Assembly: GCF_020141465.1 (NCBI RefSeq)
Contig: NZ_JAHSPD010000001.1
Location: forward strand, 2,214,374-2,278,373
Source of the DNA: Roseovarius carneus
GTDB taxonomy: Bacteria > Pseudomonadota > Alphaproteobacteria > Rhodobacterales > Rhodobacteraceae
DNA: 64,000 bases
Direction: 5' to 3'
Position 1 is the stretch's first letter, and each line of letters opens with the position of its first letter. The notes beneath the pieces are model-generated. The model did no database searches. It was not told the origin of the DNA and saw only the letters and a list, made by a program, of their open reading frames with translations. Of this stretch, positions 9,092-19,049 are shown piece after piece. The position numbers and the translations under genes were made by a program.

Positions 9092-11851
9092 TTATTCTTC
9101 TGTGGCTTCAGCCGTGTCAGTGGCCTCGTCCTCATCGCCCTGATCGGCGATCCACGCCACGCTGACGACAACCTCGTTCTTGCCCGTATCAAAGACCTTC
9201 ACACCGCCCGCACTGCGCGAGCGGAAGGAAATCCCCTCGACCGGCACGCGGATTGATTGCCCCTTGGACGTGGCCAGCATGATCTGATCCTCGATATCGA
9301 CGGGGAAGGATGCCACCAGATCGCCGCCGCGCATTGCCTTGTCCATCGCCTGCACGCCCATGCCACCACGGCCCCGCACGGGGTAATCATGGCTGGAGCT
9401 GAGCTTGCCCGCGCCACCTGCGCTGATCGTCAGGATCAGGTTCTCGGCGGCAGACATCTCGGCATAGCGATCCGGGCTGATTGTTGCATTCTCGCTGGTT
9501 TCTTCGTCGCTTGGCGTCTCATCTTCAACCATCCCGGCCACAGCGCGGCGCATCTTGAGATAGGCGGCACGCTCATCCGCCGAGGCGTCGAAATGGCGGA
9601 TAACGGACATGGACACGACGGTGTCTTTCCCACTTAGCTTGATGCCACGCACACCTGTGGAGGCGCGGCTTTGGAAAACGCGCACTTCGGTGGACGGAAA
9701 GCGGATGGCGCGGCCCGATGAGGTGACAAGCATCACATCATCCTCTTCCGAGCAGATGCGCGCATTGACGAGCGTGGCATCGGCCATATCGTCCTCGAAC
9801 TTCATGGCAATCTTGCCGTTGCGCATTACATTTGTGAAGTCTGACAAGGCGTTACGGCGCACAGTGCCCTTGGAGGTGGCAAAGACAATCTGCAAATCGC
9901 CCCATTCATCCTCGGGTCGGTCCACGGGCATAATCGCCGCAATCGACACGCCGGGCGGGATGGGCAGGATGTTGACGATGGCCTTGCCCTTGGAGGTGCG
10001 TCCCCCCTGCGGCAGGCGCCACGTCTTAAGCTTGTAGACCATGCCATCGGTGGTGAAGAACAAAAGCTGCGTATGGGTGTTGGCGACGAAAAGCGTGGTC
10101 ACCACGTCCTCTTCCTTGGTCGCCATGCCGCCCACGCCCTTGCCGCCACGCTTTTGGGCGCGGAAATCGGCGAGGGCGGTGCGTTTTATATAGCCGCCGG
10201 AGGTCACGGTCACGACCATGTCCTCACGCTCGATCAGGTCTTCATCCTCCATGTCACCGGACCAATCGACGATCTCGGTGCGGCGGGGGACGGCGAATTG
10301 CTCGCGCACCTCGGAAAGCTCATCGGAGATGATGCTCATGATCCGCTCGCGCGAGGCGAGAATGGCGAGGTATTCCTTGATCTTGGCGGCCAGCTCTTGC
10401 AGTTCGTCGGTGACTTCCTTGACGCCAATTTGTGTGAGGCGTTGCAGGCGCAGATCGAGGATAGCACGGGCTTGGGTCTCGCTCAGATTATACGTCCCGT
10501 CCTCGTTGGCACGGTGCGTTGGATCATCAATGAGCGCGATATATTCGAGGATATCGCCCGCAGGCCAACGGCGTGTCATCAGCTTCATCCGGGCCTCGGC
10601 GGCATCGGCCGACGAACGGATCGTGGCGACGATCTCGTCCACATTGCTGACGGCCACGGCGAGACCGCAGAGAACGTGGCTCCGCTCGCGGGCGCGGCGT
10701 AGCTCAAACGCGGTGCGGCGCGCGACAACCTCTTCGCGGAAGGCGATGAAGGATGTGAGGAACCGCCGCAGCGTCAATTGTTCGGGTCGCCCGCCATTGA
10801 GGGCGAGCATGTTACAGCCGAAATAGGTCTGCATTGGGGTAAAGCGGAAAAGCTGGTTCAGCACGACCTCGGCTGTCGCATCGCGCTTGAGCTCCACCAC
10901 CACACGCACGCCATTACGGTCGCTTTCGTCCTGCACATGGGCAATGCCTTCGATGCGTTTTTCGCGTGCGGCCTCGGCGATCCGCTCAATCATCGTGGCC
11001 TTGTTTACCTGATAGGGGATCTCTTCGATAATAATGGCATAGCGGTCTTTGCGGATCTCTTCCATCCGGGTTTTCGCCCGCACGATGACGCTGCCACGCC
11101 CTTCAAGATACGCTTTGCGCGCGCCTGTCCGCCCCAGCATGATGCCACCCGTGGGGAAATCGGGGCCGGGCACATATTCGATGAGATCTTCGGAGGTGAG
11201 GTCCGGGTTCTCGATCAGCGCCAGCGTGGCATCGACCACTTCGCCAAGGTTATGGGGCGGAATGTTTGTGGCCATGCCCACGGCAATGCCGCCTGCGCCA
11301 TTGACCAACATGTTCGGGAAGCGGGCGGGCAAGACAGTGGGTTCGCGGTCTTTGCCGTCGTAATTGTCTTGGAAATCAACGGTGTCTTTGTCGATATCGG
11401 CCAAGAGATAGGCCGCAGGCTTGTCCATGCGCACTTCTGTGTAGCGCATCGCGGCGGGGTTATCGCCGTCCATGGAGCCAAAGTTCCCTTGCCCGTCGAG
11501 AAGGGGCAGCGACATCGAGAAATCTTGTGCCATCCGCACCAGCGCGTCATAGATCGCGCTGTCGCCATGTGGGTGGTATTTGCCCATCACGTCACCAACG
11601 GCGCGCGCGGATTTGCGGTAGGGTTTGTCGTGGCTGTTTCCGGCCTCGTGCATCGCGTAAAGGATGCGCCGATGCACGGGTTTGAGCCCATCGCGCAGGT
11701 CGGGAATGGCGCGACTGACGATCACCGACATCGCATAATCGAGATAGGAGGTTTTCATCTCCTCCTCAATGGAGATGCGCGGCCCCGTGTAGGGTGGCTT
11801 CTCGGGAGCGTTTTCGTCTATGTTCTCAGGGGGTTGGGGCGTATCGCTCAA
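9092..11851 (-). CDS. gyrA: DNA gyrase subunit A
   Basis: Type II topoisomerase subunit that breaks and rejoins DNA during negative supercoiling. The protein has 919 residues. The catalytic tyrosine is Y137 in [10 protein letters not shown]. The quinolone-resistance region reads [12 protein letters not shown] with S98 and D102, the residues equivalent to E. coli S83 and D87, so it is wild-type at the common resistance sites. A QKRGGKG gyrase box and beta-propeller repeats fill the C-terminal half, and the tail is acidic. The start is TTG, preceded by GCAGGT; no ATG upstream fits. Confidence 0.98.
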   Translation of the reverse strand: MSDTPQPPENIDENAPEKPPYTGPRISIEEEMKTSYLDYAMSVIVSRAIPDLRDGLKPVHRRILYAMHEAGNSHDKPYRKSARAVGDVMGKYHPHGDSAIYDALVRMAQDFSMSLPLLDGQGNFGSMDGDNPAAMRYTEVRMDKPAAYLLADIDKDTVDFQDNYDGKDREPTVLPARFPNMLVNGAGGIAVGMATNIPPHNLGEVVDATLALIENPDLTSEDLIEYVPGPDFPTGGIMLGRTGARKAYLEGRGSVIVRAKTRMEEIRKDRYAIIIEEIPYQVNKATMIERIAEAAREKRIEGIAHVQDESDRNGVRVVVELKRDATAEVVLNQLFRFTPMQTYFGCNMLALNGGRPEQLTLRRFLTSFIAFREEVVARRTAFELRRARERSHVLCGLAVAVSNVDEIVATIRSSADAAEARMKLMTRRWPAGDILEYIALIDDPTHRANEDGTYNLSETQARAILDLRLQRLTQIGVKEVTDELQELAAKIKEYLAILASRERIMSIISDELSEVREQFAVPRRTEIVDWSGDMEDEDLIEREDMVVTVTSGGYIKRTALADFRAQKRGGKGVGGMATKEEDVVTTLFVANTHTQLLFFTTDGMVYKLKTWRLPQGGRTSKGKAIVNILPIPPGVSIAAIMPVDRPEDEWGDLQIVFATSKGTVRRNALSDFTNVMRNGKIAMKFEDDMADATLVNARICSEEDDVMLVTSSGRAIRFPSTEVRVFQSRASTGVRGIKLSGKDTVVSMSVIRHFDASADERAAYLKMRRAVAGMVEDETPSDEETSENATISPDRYAEMSAAENLILTISAGGAGKLSSSHDYPVRGRGGMGVQAMDKAMRGGDLVASFPVDIEDQIMLATSKGQSIRVPVEGISFRSRSAGGVKVFDTGKNEVVVSVAWIADQGDEDEATDTAEATEE

Positions 11852-11895
11852 CGTGCACCTGCCTTGCTTGTCATGCTCAATATCTTGTGTGACAG

Positions 11896-11925
11896 ACTAT
11901 ATCAGAGGGCGGATATAGGGTGCAA
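11896..11925 (-). promoter_or_regulatory. Candidate sigma70-type promoter of gyrA
   Basis: Read on the minus strand, TTGCAC (11925-11920) and TATAGT (11901-11896) are separated by 18 bases and lie about 45 bases upstream of the gyrA TTG start, predicting a short 5' leader. This is a pattern match only. Confidence 0.5.
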
Positions 11926-12061
11926 TGACCCATCTCTACAGGGGCCATATCCTAACAGGGATGATCGCTAACCTCTTGCGATAAAACAAAATTAATTAGT
12001 ACCTTGTGTGAAAAACCTATGCGCTTCTTTTCGCGCGCTCACTGCTTCGCGCGGCCCCCAT
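11926..12061. other. Non-coding stretch upstream of gyrA
   Basis: No gene is supported between gyrA and the SYLF lipoprotein gene (11852-12155). Besides the gyrA promoter candidate and the dispersed-repeat copy at 12062-12097, the only structure I see is the 12-mer TTGCGATAAAAC at 11976-11987. It recurs at 12080-12091 inside the repeat copy. Around 11985-12000 the sequence is AT-rich. Confidence 0.5.
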
Positions 12062-12097
12062 CAAAAGAGTGTCTCAGGTTTGCGATAAAACGCTTTG
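12062..12097 (-). repeat. Dispersed AAAGCGTTT repeat, partial copy C
   Basis: On the minus strand this stretch starts with AAAGCGTTT, then eight bases, then ACCTGAG, the same order and spacing as in the complete copy at 59560-59607. The second inverted arm is missing. It lies between gyrA and the SYLF lipoprotein gene. Confidence 0.6.
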
Positions 12098-12155
12098 GGC
12101 GGCCAACAAAGTCATGGCCACCCGCTCGCCAATAAAGCCTCGCGCGTGGCAGCCC

Positions 12156-12719
12156 TTATGGGATGATGCGCGTGTATTTCATGCCTTCGATTGAGGCCCC
12201 GGCCAGAAGCCCGGCCTGCCCGAAGATCACCGCATTGACCGGCGCCACGGAGGTGGTCGTCTCGGCGCGGATATTCTCGCCCTGATCGCGGAAGACATAT
12301 TCCACATCCGCACCCGCAGCCCAGCCGGAGGACCGGCGAAAGCCCGAAAGCGCCTCATCAGTCATGAAAAACAGAACATGGGCGAATTGTTGCGCGCCGA
12401 TTTGCAAGCCGACGCTGCCCTTGGTGGCGGAGTAATAATCAACAGTTGCGCCGCCGATTTGCAGCGCACCGCGTCCGTAGCCGCCGCCAATGCCGAGGCC
12501 CGCCTCGGTGACGAGTGGCATCACTAGGATGCCCGTCGATTTGTCGGCCAAATCCTGCGTGCCGGGGAAATTGTTGTAGAGGTAGTTCAGCGTGGCGTCG
12601 ACGCGCGCGTCGATCACTTGGGGGCCGGGGCTGCCGATACCGTTGCCACATGCTGCCATCGTGGTGAGGCCCGTGGCTGCTGCACCGAGCATAAGCCCGC
12701 GTCTTGTGAAGTTGCTCAT
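12156..12719 (-). CDS. SYLF/YSC84-domain lipoprotein
   Basis: A 187-residue exported protein. The N-terminus has a twin-arginine pair (TRRGLML), a hydrophobic stretch and a lipobox ending in cysteine (TTMAAC), so it is probably a Tat- or Sec-exported lipoprotein. The rest matches the SYLF (DUF500/YSC84) domain, a lipid-binding fold: a helical part with ATLNYLYNNFPGTQDLADKS, then GIGGGYGRGAL and SVGLQIGAQ, and a glycine-rich C-terminus. The function in bacteria is not established; some homologues are linked to envelope lipid interaction. It stands alone between gyrA and hemB. Confidence 0.85.
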   Translation of the reverse strand: MSNFTRRGLMLGAAATGLTTMAACGNGIGSPGPQVIDARVDATLNYLYNNFPGTQDLADKSTGILVMPLVTEAGLGIGGGYGRGALQIGGATVDYYSATKGSVGLQIGAQQFAHVLFFMTDEALSGFRRSSGWAAGADVEYVFRDQGENIRAETTTSVAPVNAVIFGQAGLLAGASIEGMKYTRIIP

Positions 12720-12842
12720 AATATATGCCTGTATGTTGCCTGATACATGCCGAACGTTCGAGCGCCCGATCTGCGCAAAACTATAGGCGGAAGGGCGCGC
12801 AATGTCACCCGGTTTTGCAGTTTTTAGGCAAGATCGCGCCGC

Positions 12843-13850
12843 TTAGGCTCCGGCCTTGGCCAGGCGCCGCGCCATGGCTGGTGCAAAATAGGTCAAAATT
12901 CCGTCGCAGCCCGCGCGTTTGAACGCCATGAGGCTTTCTTCCATCGCGCGGTCGCCGTCGATCCAGCCGTTCTGCGCGGCGGCCATGATCATCGCGTATT
13001 CGCCCGACACCTGATAGGCGAATGTCGGCGCGCCAAATGTTTCTTTCGCGCGGCGACATATGTCGAGATAGGGCATTCCCGGCTTGACCATCACCATATC
13101 GGCACCCTCGGCAAGATCGCGCTCAATCAGACGCAGCGCCTCATCCGTGTTGGCCGGGTTCATCTGATACGTCCGCTTGTCGCCCTTCAGAGCACCAGAC
13201 GCCCCCACAGCATCCCGAAAGGGGCCGTAAAAGGCGCTGGCATATTTAGCAGCATAGCTCAGCAGCATCACATTGCGGTGGCCCGCACCTTCAAGTGCGC
13301 TTCGGATCGCACCGATGCGCCCGTCCATCATGTCGGAGGGGCCGATAATGTCCACGCCCGCCTCCGCTTGGCTCAGCGCCTGCCGTACCAGCGCCTCGAC
13401 GGTTTCGTCGTTGATGATCTCGCCATCCACCACGAACCCGTCATGCCCGGTGTCCGAATAGGGGTCGAGCGCCACATCCGTCATGATCGAAATCTCGGGC
13501 ACAGCCGCCTTGATAGCACGGGTGGCGCGGTTGCTGAGGTTGTCGGGGTTCCAGGCCTCGGCGCAATCTTCGGTGCGGTTGCGGGCATCGGTGTAGGGAA
13601 AGAGGCAGATCGCGGGGATGCCCAGATCGGCAGCCTCGCGCGCGGCCTCAACCACCTTGTCCACGCTGCGGCGCACCACACTGGGCATGGAGGGCACCGG
13701 CTCTTCGATCCCTTCACCATCGCGCACAAAGACGGGCCAGATAAAATCCGAGGCACTCAGACTGTTCTCAGCCACCAGCGCGCGAATGGACGCGTTTTGG
13801 CGCGTGCGGCGCAGGCGTGTGGCGGGGAAGGGAGCTTGGGTTGGGCGCAT
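12843..13850 (-). CDS. hemB: Delta-aminolevulinic acid dehydratase HemB
   Basis: Condenses two 5-aminolevulinate molecules to porphobilinogen in heme, bacteriochlorophyll and cobalamin synthesis. The two Schiff-base lysines are visible in LLSYAAKYASAFYGPFR and MVMVKPGMPYLD. At the position of the zinc-binding cysteines the sequence is DVALDPYSDTGHDG, so this is the cysteine-free class described in Rhodobacter rather than the zinc enzyme. The start at 13850 gives 335 residues and has GAAGGA upstream; an ATG at 13886 would add 12 residues that do not look conserved. Confidence 0.97.
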   Translation of the reverse strand: MRPTQAPFPATRLRRTRQNASIRALVAENSLSASDFIWPVFVRDGEGIEEPVPSMPSVVRRSVDKVVEAAREAADLGIPAICLFPYTDARNRTEDCAEAWNPDNLSNRATRAIKAAVPEISIMTDVALDPYSDTGHDGFVVDGEIINDETVEALVRQALSQAEAGVDIIGPSDMMDGRIGAIRSALEGAGHRNVMLLSYAAKYASAFYGPFRDAVGASGALKGDKRTYQMNPANTDEALRLIERDLAEGADMVMVKPGMPYLDICRRAKETFGAPTFAYQVSGEYAMIMAAAQNGWIDGDRAMEESLMAFKRAGCDGILTYFAPAMARRLAKAGA

Positions 13851-13966
13851 CGAGACATTCCTTCTAAGGTGCCGTTTTACTGGCATGGAAATTGCCGCAT
13901 CTCAAGGGGTAGGAATTGCCGCGCGGCGGCGGTATGAGGGGCGTTCAAGGCAATCGCGGGCAGGCC

Positions 13967-14494
13967 ATGGACTGGTATACCACCGTTTTCGAACTCATCG
14001 ACATGCGCAGCTTCAGCAACCTTTGGTACTGGATCGCGCTTGCTGTGCTGTGGTCAACCGTCAGCCATTGGGTTCTGGGCGTGCCGTGGGATCTGGTGAT
14101 CCGCGCCCGCAAACAGCAGGGTCAGGCGCTTGAGGATATGGAAGCGCTGGTGCGGATCAACGTGGATCGCACGCTCTATATTGCGCGGGAATCAGGTCTG
14201 TTGCTGGCCGCTTTTGGGTTTTTCCTGCTAACGGTTCTGGTTCTCATTGGCTTCGTATACAAACGCGAATTTGCCCAAGCGGTGTTCTTGCTGGGGGTGC
14301 CGATGGGGATTGTCTGGCTTTTGTCCGTGGCCACCGCCACCCGGATTGAGGCGCAGGCGCTAGAGGGGGCGGCGCTGATCAAGCGGCTCCACAAGCACCG
14401 CACGATTGTGCAGCTGATCGGTGTCGTGTCGATCTTCATGACCGCAATGTGGGGGATGCTGCAAAATCTCTCGGCCTCGGTCCTCGGGATCTGA
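13967..14494 (+). CDS. Four-helix membrane protein (family sometimes named 'component of SufBCD complex')
   Basis: A 175-residue protein with four predicted membrane segments: NLWYWIALAVLW, GLLLAAFGFFLLTVLVLIGF, FAQAVFLLGVPMGIVWLLSV and LIGVVSIFMTAMWGML. I recall that this Rhodobacteraceae family, with the motif FELIDMRSFSNLWYW, is often labelled a component of the SufBCD complex. I see nothing in the sequence that demonstrates this, and the suf operon starts 5 kb away. The start at 13967 gives that conserved N-terminus. It ends nine bases before mfd and is probably co-transcribed with it. Confidence 0.7.
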   Translation: MDWYTTVFELIDMRSFSNLWYWIALAVLWSTVSHWVLGVPWDLVIRARKQQGQALEDMEALVRINVDRTLYIARESGLLLAAFGFFLLTVLVLIGFVYKREFAQAVFLLGVPMGIVWLLSVATATRIEAQALEGAALIKRLHKHRTIVQLIGVVSIFMTAMWGMLQNLSASVLGI

Positions 14495-14503
14495 GGCGCG
14501 CGG

Positions 14504-17500
14504 ATGGCTGGACCTGCTCCATTGACCGTGTCGGGCGCGCCCGAAGGGTTTGACGCGCAGCTTGTGCTCAAGGAGGCGGCTGGCGGCGGCGTGATCCATG
14601 TGGCGCGCGATGACAAGCGTATGGCGGCCATGGCGGCAGCACTGAGATTCTTCGCGCCCGAAATGCCGGTTTTGATGTTTCCCGGCTGGGATTGTCTGCC
14701 TTATGATCGGGTCTCGCCCAATGCCGATATCTCCGCCACGCGGATGGCCACGCTGGCCACGCTGGTGCATGGTGGGCCGTCCAAGTTTGTCTTGCTGACC
14801 ACGCTCGGGGCCGCGATGCAGCGTATTCCGCCGCGCGATGTTTTGCGCAAGGCGGCGTTTTCCGCGCATGTGAACCAACAGATCGATGAGGCGGCGTTGC
14901 GCGCCTTTCTCGTGCGCATGGGCTTTGTGCAATCGCCCACCGTGACCGAGCCCGGCGATTACGCCGTGCGCGGCGGCATCATCGATATTTTCCCGCCGGG
15001 GTCGGGCGGGCCTGTGCGGCTTGATCTCTTTGGTGATGTGCTGGACGGCATCCGCCGCTTTGATCCGGCGACACAGCGCACCACCGCGCAGCTTCAGGCG
15101 ATTGAGCTTGCCCCCGTCTCCGAGGTTATACTCGACGAGGCTGGTATCACCCGATTTCGGCAAAACTACCGGATCGAGTTTGGCTCTGCCGGCACGGATG
15201 ACCCGCTCTATGAGGCGGTGAGCGCCGGGCGCAAGCATCAGGGCGTGGAGCATTGGCTGCCGTTCTTTTACGAGCATCTTGAGAAGCTGACAGAGTATTT
15301 GCCGGATGCACCTGTGGTGATGGATGATGCGGTTACCCCGGCGCGGCTGGCGCGCTGGGACAGTATTGCGGATCAATATGACGCGCGCCGCCACGCGCTG
15401 AGCGCCAAGGGACGGGGGGATAGCGTTTATAAGCCTGTGCCGCCGGAGCTTTTGTACCTCAACGACGCGACGTGGACCGCAGCCCTCGCGCCGCACCGCG
15501 CCATTCAACTGTCCGTCTTGCCGCAAGCCACCGGCGCGGGTGTCACGGATGCGGGAGGCCGTATCGGCCGCAGCTTCGCGCCGGAGCGACAGCAAGAATC
15601 CGTCAGCCTCTTTGGCGCTTTGAAGGATCATATCAACGCTCAATTGTCCAAGGGGCCTGTCCTGCTGGCGAGCTATTCTGAGGGCGCGCGCGAGCGTATG
15701 GAGGGCCTTCTGGCGGATGAGGGCTTGCTGGGGCCGGTGACGGTGAAATCCGCCACACGGATGGGCAAGTCAGGCTTGCATCTGGCCGTTTGGGGCCTTG
15801 AGAACGGGTTTGAAGGCCCGTTAGGCGACGGGCATCTGACGGTGATTGCAGAGCAGGATATCCTCGGCGACCGTCTCATCCGTGCGCCCAAACGCCGCCG
15901 CCGCGCCGAGAACTTCCTGACCGAGGCGAACGCGCTTAGCCCCGGTGATCTGATCGTGCATGTGGATCACGGCGTCGGGCGCTATCACGGGCTTGAGGTG
16001 ATCACCGCGCTCGGGGCGGCGCATGAATGTCTCGTGCTGGAATATGCGGAGAACTCAAAACTCTACCTGCCGGTCGAGAATATCGAACTGCTCAGCAAAT
16101 TCGGCCATGAAGAAGGCTTGCTGGACAAGCTGGGCGGTGGCGCTTGGCAATCGAAGAAAGCCAAGCTCAAAGAGCGTATCCGCGAGATGGCCGACAAGCT
16201 CATTCGCCTGGCGGCTGAACGTGCACTGCGCACGGCCCCCGTGCTCGACCCCGAGCATCACGCGTGGGAGGAATTCTCCGCCCGCTTCCCCTATGAGGAA
16301 ACCGACGATCAGCTGCGCGCCATCGAAGACGTGATGGCCGACTTGCAAGCCGGCACCCCGATGGACCGCCTCATTTGCGGCGATGTGGGCTTTGGCAAGA
16401 CCGAAGTGGCGATGCGCGCGGCTTTTGCCGCGGCCATGTCGGGGATGCAGGTCGCGGTAATCGCCCCCACGACCCTGCTCGCGCGGCAGCATTACAAAAG
16501 CTTCGCCGAGCGGTTTCGCGGCTTTCCCATCACCGTCCGGCCTCTGTCGCGTTTCATCAGCGCCAAGGAGGCGGCCGCGACCCGCGAGGGGCTGTCGCGC
16601 GGTCAGGTCGATATCGTTGTAGGAACCCACGCCCTCTTGGCCAAATCCATCCGCTTCGCCAATCTCGGCCTTCTGGTCATCGACGAGGAGCAACGCTTCG
16701 GCGTGGGCCATAAAGAGCGCCTCAAGGCCCTGCGTTCGGACGTGCATGTTCTCACGCTCACGGCCACGCCCATCCCTCGCACGCTGCAACTCAGCCTGTC
16801 GGGCGTGCGCGACCTCAGCATCATCGGCACGCCGCCGGTGGACCGCCTCTCGATCCGCACCTATGTCAGCGAGTTCGACACGGTGACGATCCGCGAGGCG
16901 CTCCTGCGCGAACATTACCGTGGCGGGCAAAGCTTCTACGTGGTCCCGCGCATCACGGATCTGCCCGAGATCGAGGCGTTTTTGGAAAGCCAACTGCCCG
17001 AGCTGAGCTATGTCATCGCCCATGGCCAGATGGCGGCGGGCGAGCTCGATACAAGGATGAACGCCTTTTATGATGGCAAATACGATATCCTCGTCGCCAC
17101 TACGATTGTCGAATCGGGCCTCGATATTCCCACGGCCAACACGATGATCATCCACCGCTCGGACATGTTCGGCCTGAGCCAGCTCTACCAGATTCGGGGC
17201 CGCGTGGGCCGCTCCAAAACCCGCGCCTATGCCTATCTCACCACCAAACCGCGCATGAAACTCACAACAACGGCGCAAAAACGCCTCCGCGTGCTGGGCA
17301 GCCTCGACACGCTGGGTGCCGGCTTCACGCTTGCCTCTCAGGATCTCGACATCCGCGGCGCGGGCAACCTTCTGGGCGAAGAGCAATCCGGCCAGATGCG
17401 CGACGTGGGATACGAGCTTTACCAATCCATGCTGGAAGAGGCGATCGCCAAGATCAAAGCAGGCGAGATGGAAGGCCTCAGCGAGGCCGACACCCAATGG

Positions 17501-17968
17501 GCACCGCAAATCAACCTCGGCGTGCCGGTGCTGATCCCCGAAGATTACGTGCCCGACCTCGACGTCCGCCTCGGCCTCTATCGCCGCCTCAGCGGCCTGC
17601 AAAGCAAGGTGGAGCTGGAAGGCTTCGCCGCCGAGCTGATCGACCGTTTTGGCAAGCTGCCCAGGGAAGTGAACATGCTCATGCTTGTCATGCGCATCAA
17701 ATCCATGTGCAAAAAGGCAGGCATAGCCAAGCTCGACGCTGGGCCGAAAGGGGCTACGCTCCAGTTCCACAACGATAAATTCGCGTCCCCCCAAGGCCTT
17801 GTTGAGTTCATAGAAGAGCAAAATGGCCTCGCCAAACTGCGCGACAACAAGATCGTCGTGCGGCGCGACTGGGCCAAGGAAGCCGATAAGATCAAAGGCG
17901 CTTTCGCCATCGCGCGCGATCTTGCAGAAAAGGTGATTGCCGAGAAGAAAAAGCGCAAGAAGGCTTAA
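14504..17968 (+). CDS. mfd: Transcription-repair coupling factor Mfd
   Basis: ATP-driven translocase that removes RNA polymerase stalled at DNA lesions and recruits UvrA. The 1154-residue protein has the normal architecture. An N-terminal UvrB-like region includes the stretch with YDRVSPNADI. The CarD-like polymerase-interaction domain follows near residues 480-550 (DLIVHVDHGVGRYHGL). The helicase motor has Walker A GDVGFGKT (residues 626-633) and the DEEQ box (727-730). A TRG segment and a C-terminal domain complete the protein. It uses the ATG at 14504. Confidence 0.98.
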   Translation: MAGPAPLTVSGAPEGFDAQLVLKEAAGGGVIHVARDDKRMAAMAAALRFFAPEMPVLMFPGWDCLPYDRVSPNADISATRMATLATLVHGGPSKFVLLTTLGAAMQRIPPRDVLRKAAFSAHVNQQIDEAALRAFLVRMGFVQSPTVTEPGDYAVRGGIIDIFPPGSGGPVRLDLFGDVLDGIRRFDPATQRTTAQLQAIELAPVSEVILDEAGITRFRQNYRIEFGSAGTDDPLYEAVSAGRKHQGVEHWLPFFYEHLEKLTEYLPDAPVVMDDAVTPARLARWDSIADQYDARRHALSAKGRGDSVYKPVPPELLYLNDATWTAALAPHRAIQLSVLPQATGAGVTDAGGRIGRSFAPERQQESVSLFGALKDHINAQLSKGPVLLASYSEGARERMEGLLADEGLLGPVTVKSATRMGKSGLHLAVWGLENGFEGPLGDGHLTVIAEQDILGDRLIRAPKRRRRAENFLTEANALSPGDLIVHVDHGVGRYHGLEVITALGAAHECLVLEYAENSKLYLPVENIELLSKFGHEEGLLDKLGGGAWQSKKAKLKERIREMADKLIRLAAERALRTAPVLDPEHHAWEEFSARFPYEETDDQLRAIEDVMADLQAGTPMDRLICGDVGFGKTEVAMRAAFAAAMSGMQVAVIAPTTLLARQHYKSFAERFRGFPITVRPLSRFISAKEAAATREGLSRGQVDIVVGTHALLAKSIRFANLGLLVIDEEQRFGVGHKERLKALRSDVHVLTLTATPIPRTLQLSLSGVRDLSIIGTPPVDRLSIRTYVSEFDTVTIREALLREHYRGGQSFYVVPRITDLPEIEAFLESQLPELSYVIAHGQMAAGELDTRMNAFYDGKYDILVATTIVESGLDIPTANTMIIHRSDMFGLSQLYQIRGRVGRSKTRAYAYLTTKPRMKLTTTAQKRLRVLGSLDTLGAGFTLASQDLDIRGAGNLLGEEQSGQMRDVGYELYQSMLEEAIAKIKAGEMEGLSEADTQWAPQINLGVPVLIPEDYVPDLDVRLGLYRRLSGLQSKVELEGFAAELIDRFGKLPREVNMLMLVMRIKSMCKKAGIAKLDAGPKGATLQFHNDKFASPQGLVEFIEEQNGLAKLRDNKIVVRRDWAKEADKIKGAFAIARDLAEKVIAEKKKRKKA

Positions 17969-17972
17969 CCGC

Positions 17973-18008
17973 CCCGGCTTCTTTTCAGTTAAAATACTCA
18001 AAACCGCC
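17973..18008 (-). repeat. Dispersed TTTGAGTATTTT element, copy G
   Basis: Immediately after the mfd stop, read on the minus strand: TTTTGAGTATTTTAAC, then AAAAGAAGCCGGGG. It closely matches the copy at 43117-43150 and more loosely those at 19689-19712 and 61529-61556. All four are intergenic. Confidence 0.55.
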
Positions 18009-18099
18009 CAAGAACGCGCTGCCGCCAATCGCATGGCGCAGGCTCCGCAATCGCGCGCCAATCCAAAAAAACCGGCGCGCCGCAAGGCGCTCCTTTGGA

Positions 18100-18336
18100 T
18101 CAAGTGTCGGTTTGCTGCGTTGCCTTGAAGGCCTTGATGCGCGCCAGAAGCATCGCGCGTGCCTTTATGTTGGCGCGCCGGACGCGCACTGCGGTTAAAA
18201 ACGCTTCCTCGGCTGTTTGCGATGTGGCCCCCATCAGATTGGCCAGATCATCAACGATCCGCTCATCGCCGGTTAAGTCCTCGGCTTTGAGCGCCTCTTG
18301 CGCCAGTTGGTCCGCCAGTTCCTCGGCAACCCCCAT
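18100..18336 (-). CDS. Small conserved-looking helical protein of unknown function
   Basis: A 78-residue, soluble, alanine-rich and probably all-helical protein (for example ELADQLAQEALKAED and RRANIKARAMLLARIKAF). I do not recognise a domain. It starts three bases after the stop of the upstream alpha/beta hydrolase on the same strand, so the two are likely one transcript. High GC at third codon positions supports it as real. No signal peptide or membrane segment is visible. Confidence 0.65.
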   Translation of the reverse strand: MGVAEELADQLAQEALKAEDLTGDERIVDDLANLMGATSQTAEEAFLTAVRVRRANIKARAMLLARIKAFKATQQTDT

Positions 18337-18339
18337 GGC

Positions 18340-18993
18340 TCAGCGCGTCCCTTCCGTCAGGCGGCGCTTCACATAGCCTGTAACGTTGTCAATCATCACA
18401 TCCATATGAGGCTCTTCAAAGAAATGCCCGGCCCCTTCCAGCTGATCATGCTGCACAGTGATGCCTTGCTGCTCGTGCAGCTTGTTCACCAGCGTGGTCG
18501 TGTCCGCAGGCGGGGCCACACGGTCATTCGTGCCGTTGATAATGAGGCCGGAGGATGGGCAGGGGGCGAGGAAGGAAAAGTCATACATATTGGCTGGTGG
18601 CGATACGGAGATGAATCCGGTGATCTCCGGGCGGCGCATCAAAAGCTGCATCCCGATCCACGCGCCGAATGAAAACCCGGCAACCCAGCAATGCTTGGAG
18701 TTGGCGTTCATCGATTGCAGGTAATCGAGCGCTGAGGCCGCGTCGCTTAACTCGCCAACGCCCTGATCGTATTCACCTTGAGAGCGCCCGACACCGCGAA
18801 AATTGAACCGCAGCACGGTGAAGCCCATATTGTAGAAGGCGTAATGCAGGTTGTAGACAACCTTGTTGTTCATCGTCCCGCCAAACTGAGGATGGGGATG
18901 CAGCACGATTGCAATCGGCGCGTCCTTTTCCTTTTGCGGGTGATAGCGCCCTTCCAGGCGGCCTTCTGGGCCGGGAAAGATAACTTCGGGCAT
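18340..18993 (-). CDS. Alpha/beta hydrolase
   Basis: A 217-residue cytosolic alpha/beta-hydrolase. The oxyanion region shows IVLHPHPQFGGTMNNKV, followed by TVLRFNFRGVGRSQG, and the nucleophile elbow is GFSFG. A late GAGHFFEEPH contains the catalytic histidine. The family is widespread in proteobacteria, but the substrate is unknown; an esterase or acyl hydrolase is likely. It heads a two-gene operon with the 78-residue protein downstream and is divergent from iscR, with 182 bases between the starts. Confidence 0.85.
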   Translation of the reverse strand: MPEVIFPGPEGRLEGRYHPQKEKDAPIAIVLHPHPQFGGTMNNKVVYNLHYAFYNMGFTVLRFNFRGVGRSQGEYDQGVGELSDAASALDYLQSMNANSKHCWVAGFSFGAWIGMQLLMRRPEITGFISVSPPANMYDFSFLAPCPSSGLIINGTNDRVAPPADTTTLVNKLHEQQGITVQHDQLEGAGHFFEEPHMDVMIDNVTGYVKRRLTEGTR

Positions 18994-19049
18994 GGGAAGT
19001 CCTTTTGCGTCTAGGTGCGAGCTTGGCTTGACGGCGGAGGCTCATAACC

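Noticed and set aside
10778..11971. 397-residue plus-strand frame opposite gyrA
   Set aside because: Shadow frame; gyrA motifs are intact on the minus strand.
16055..18103. 682-residue minus-strand frame opposite mfd
   Set aside because: Shadow of mfd third-position GC bias; no recognisable protein.
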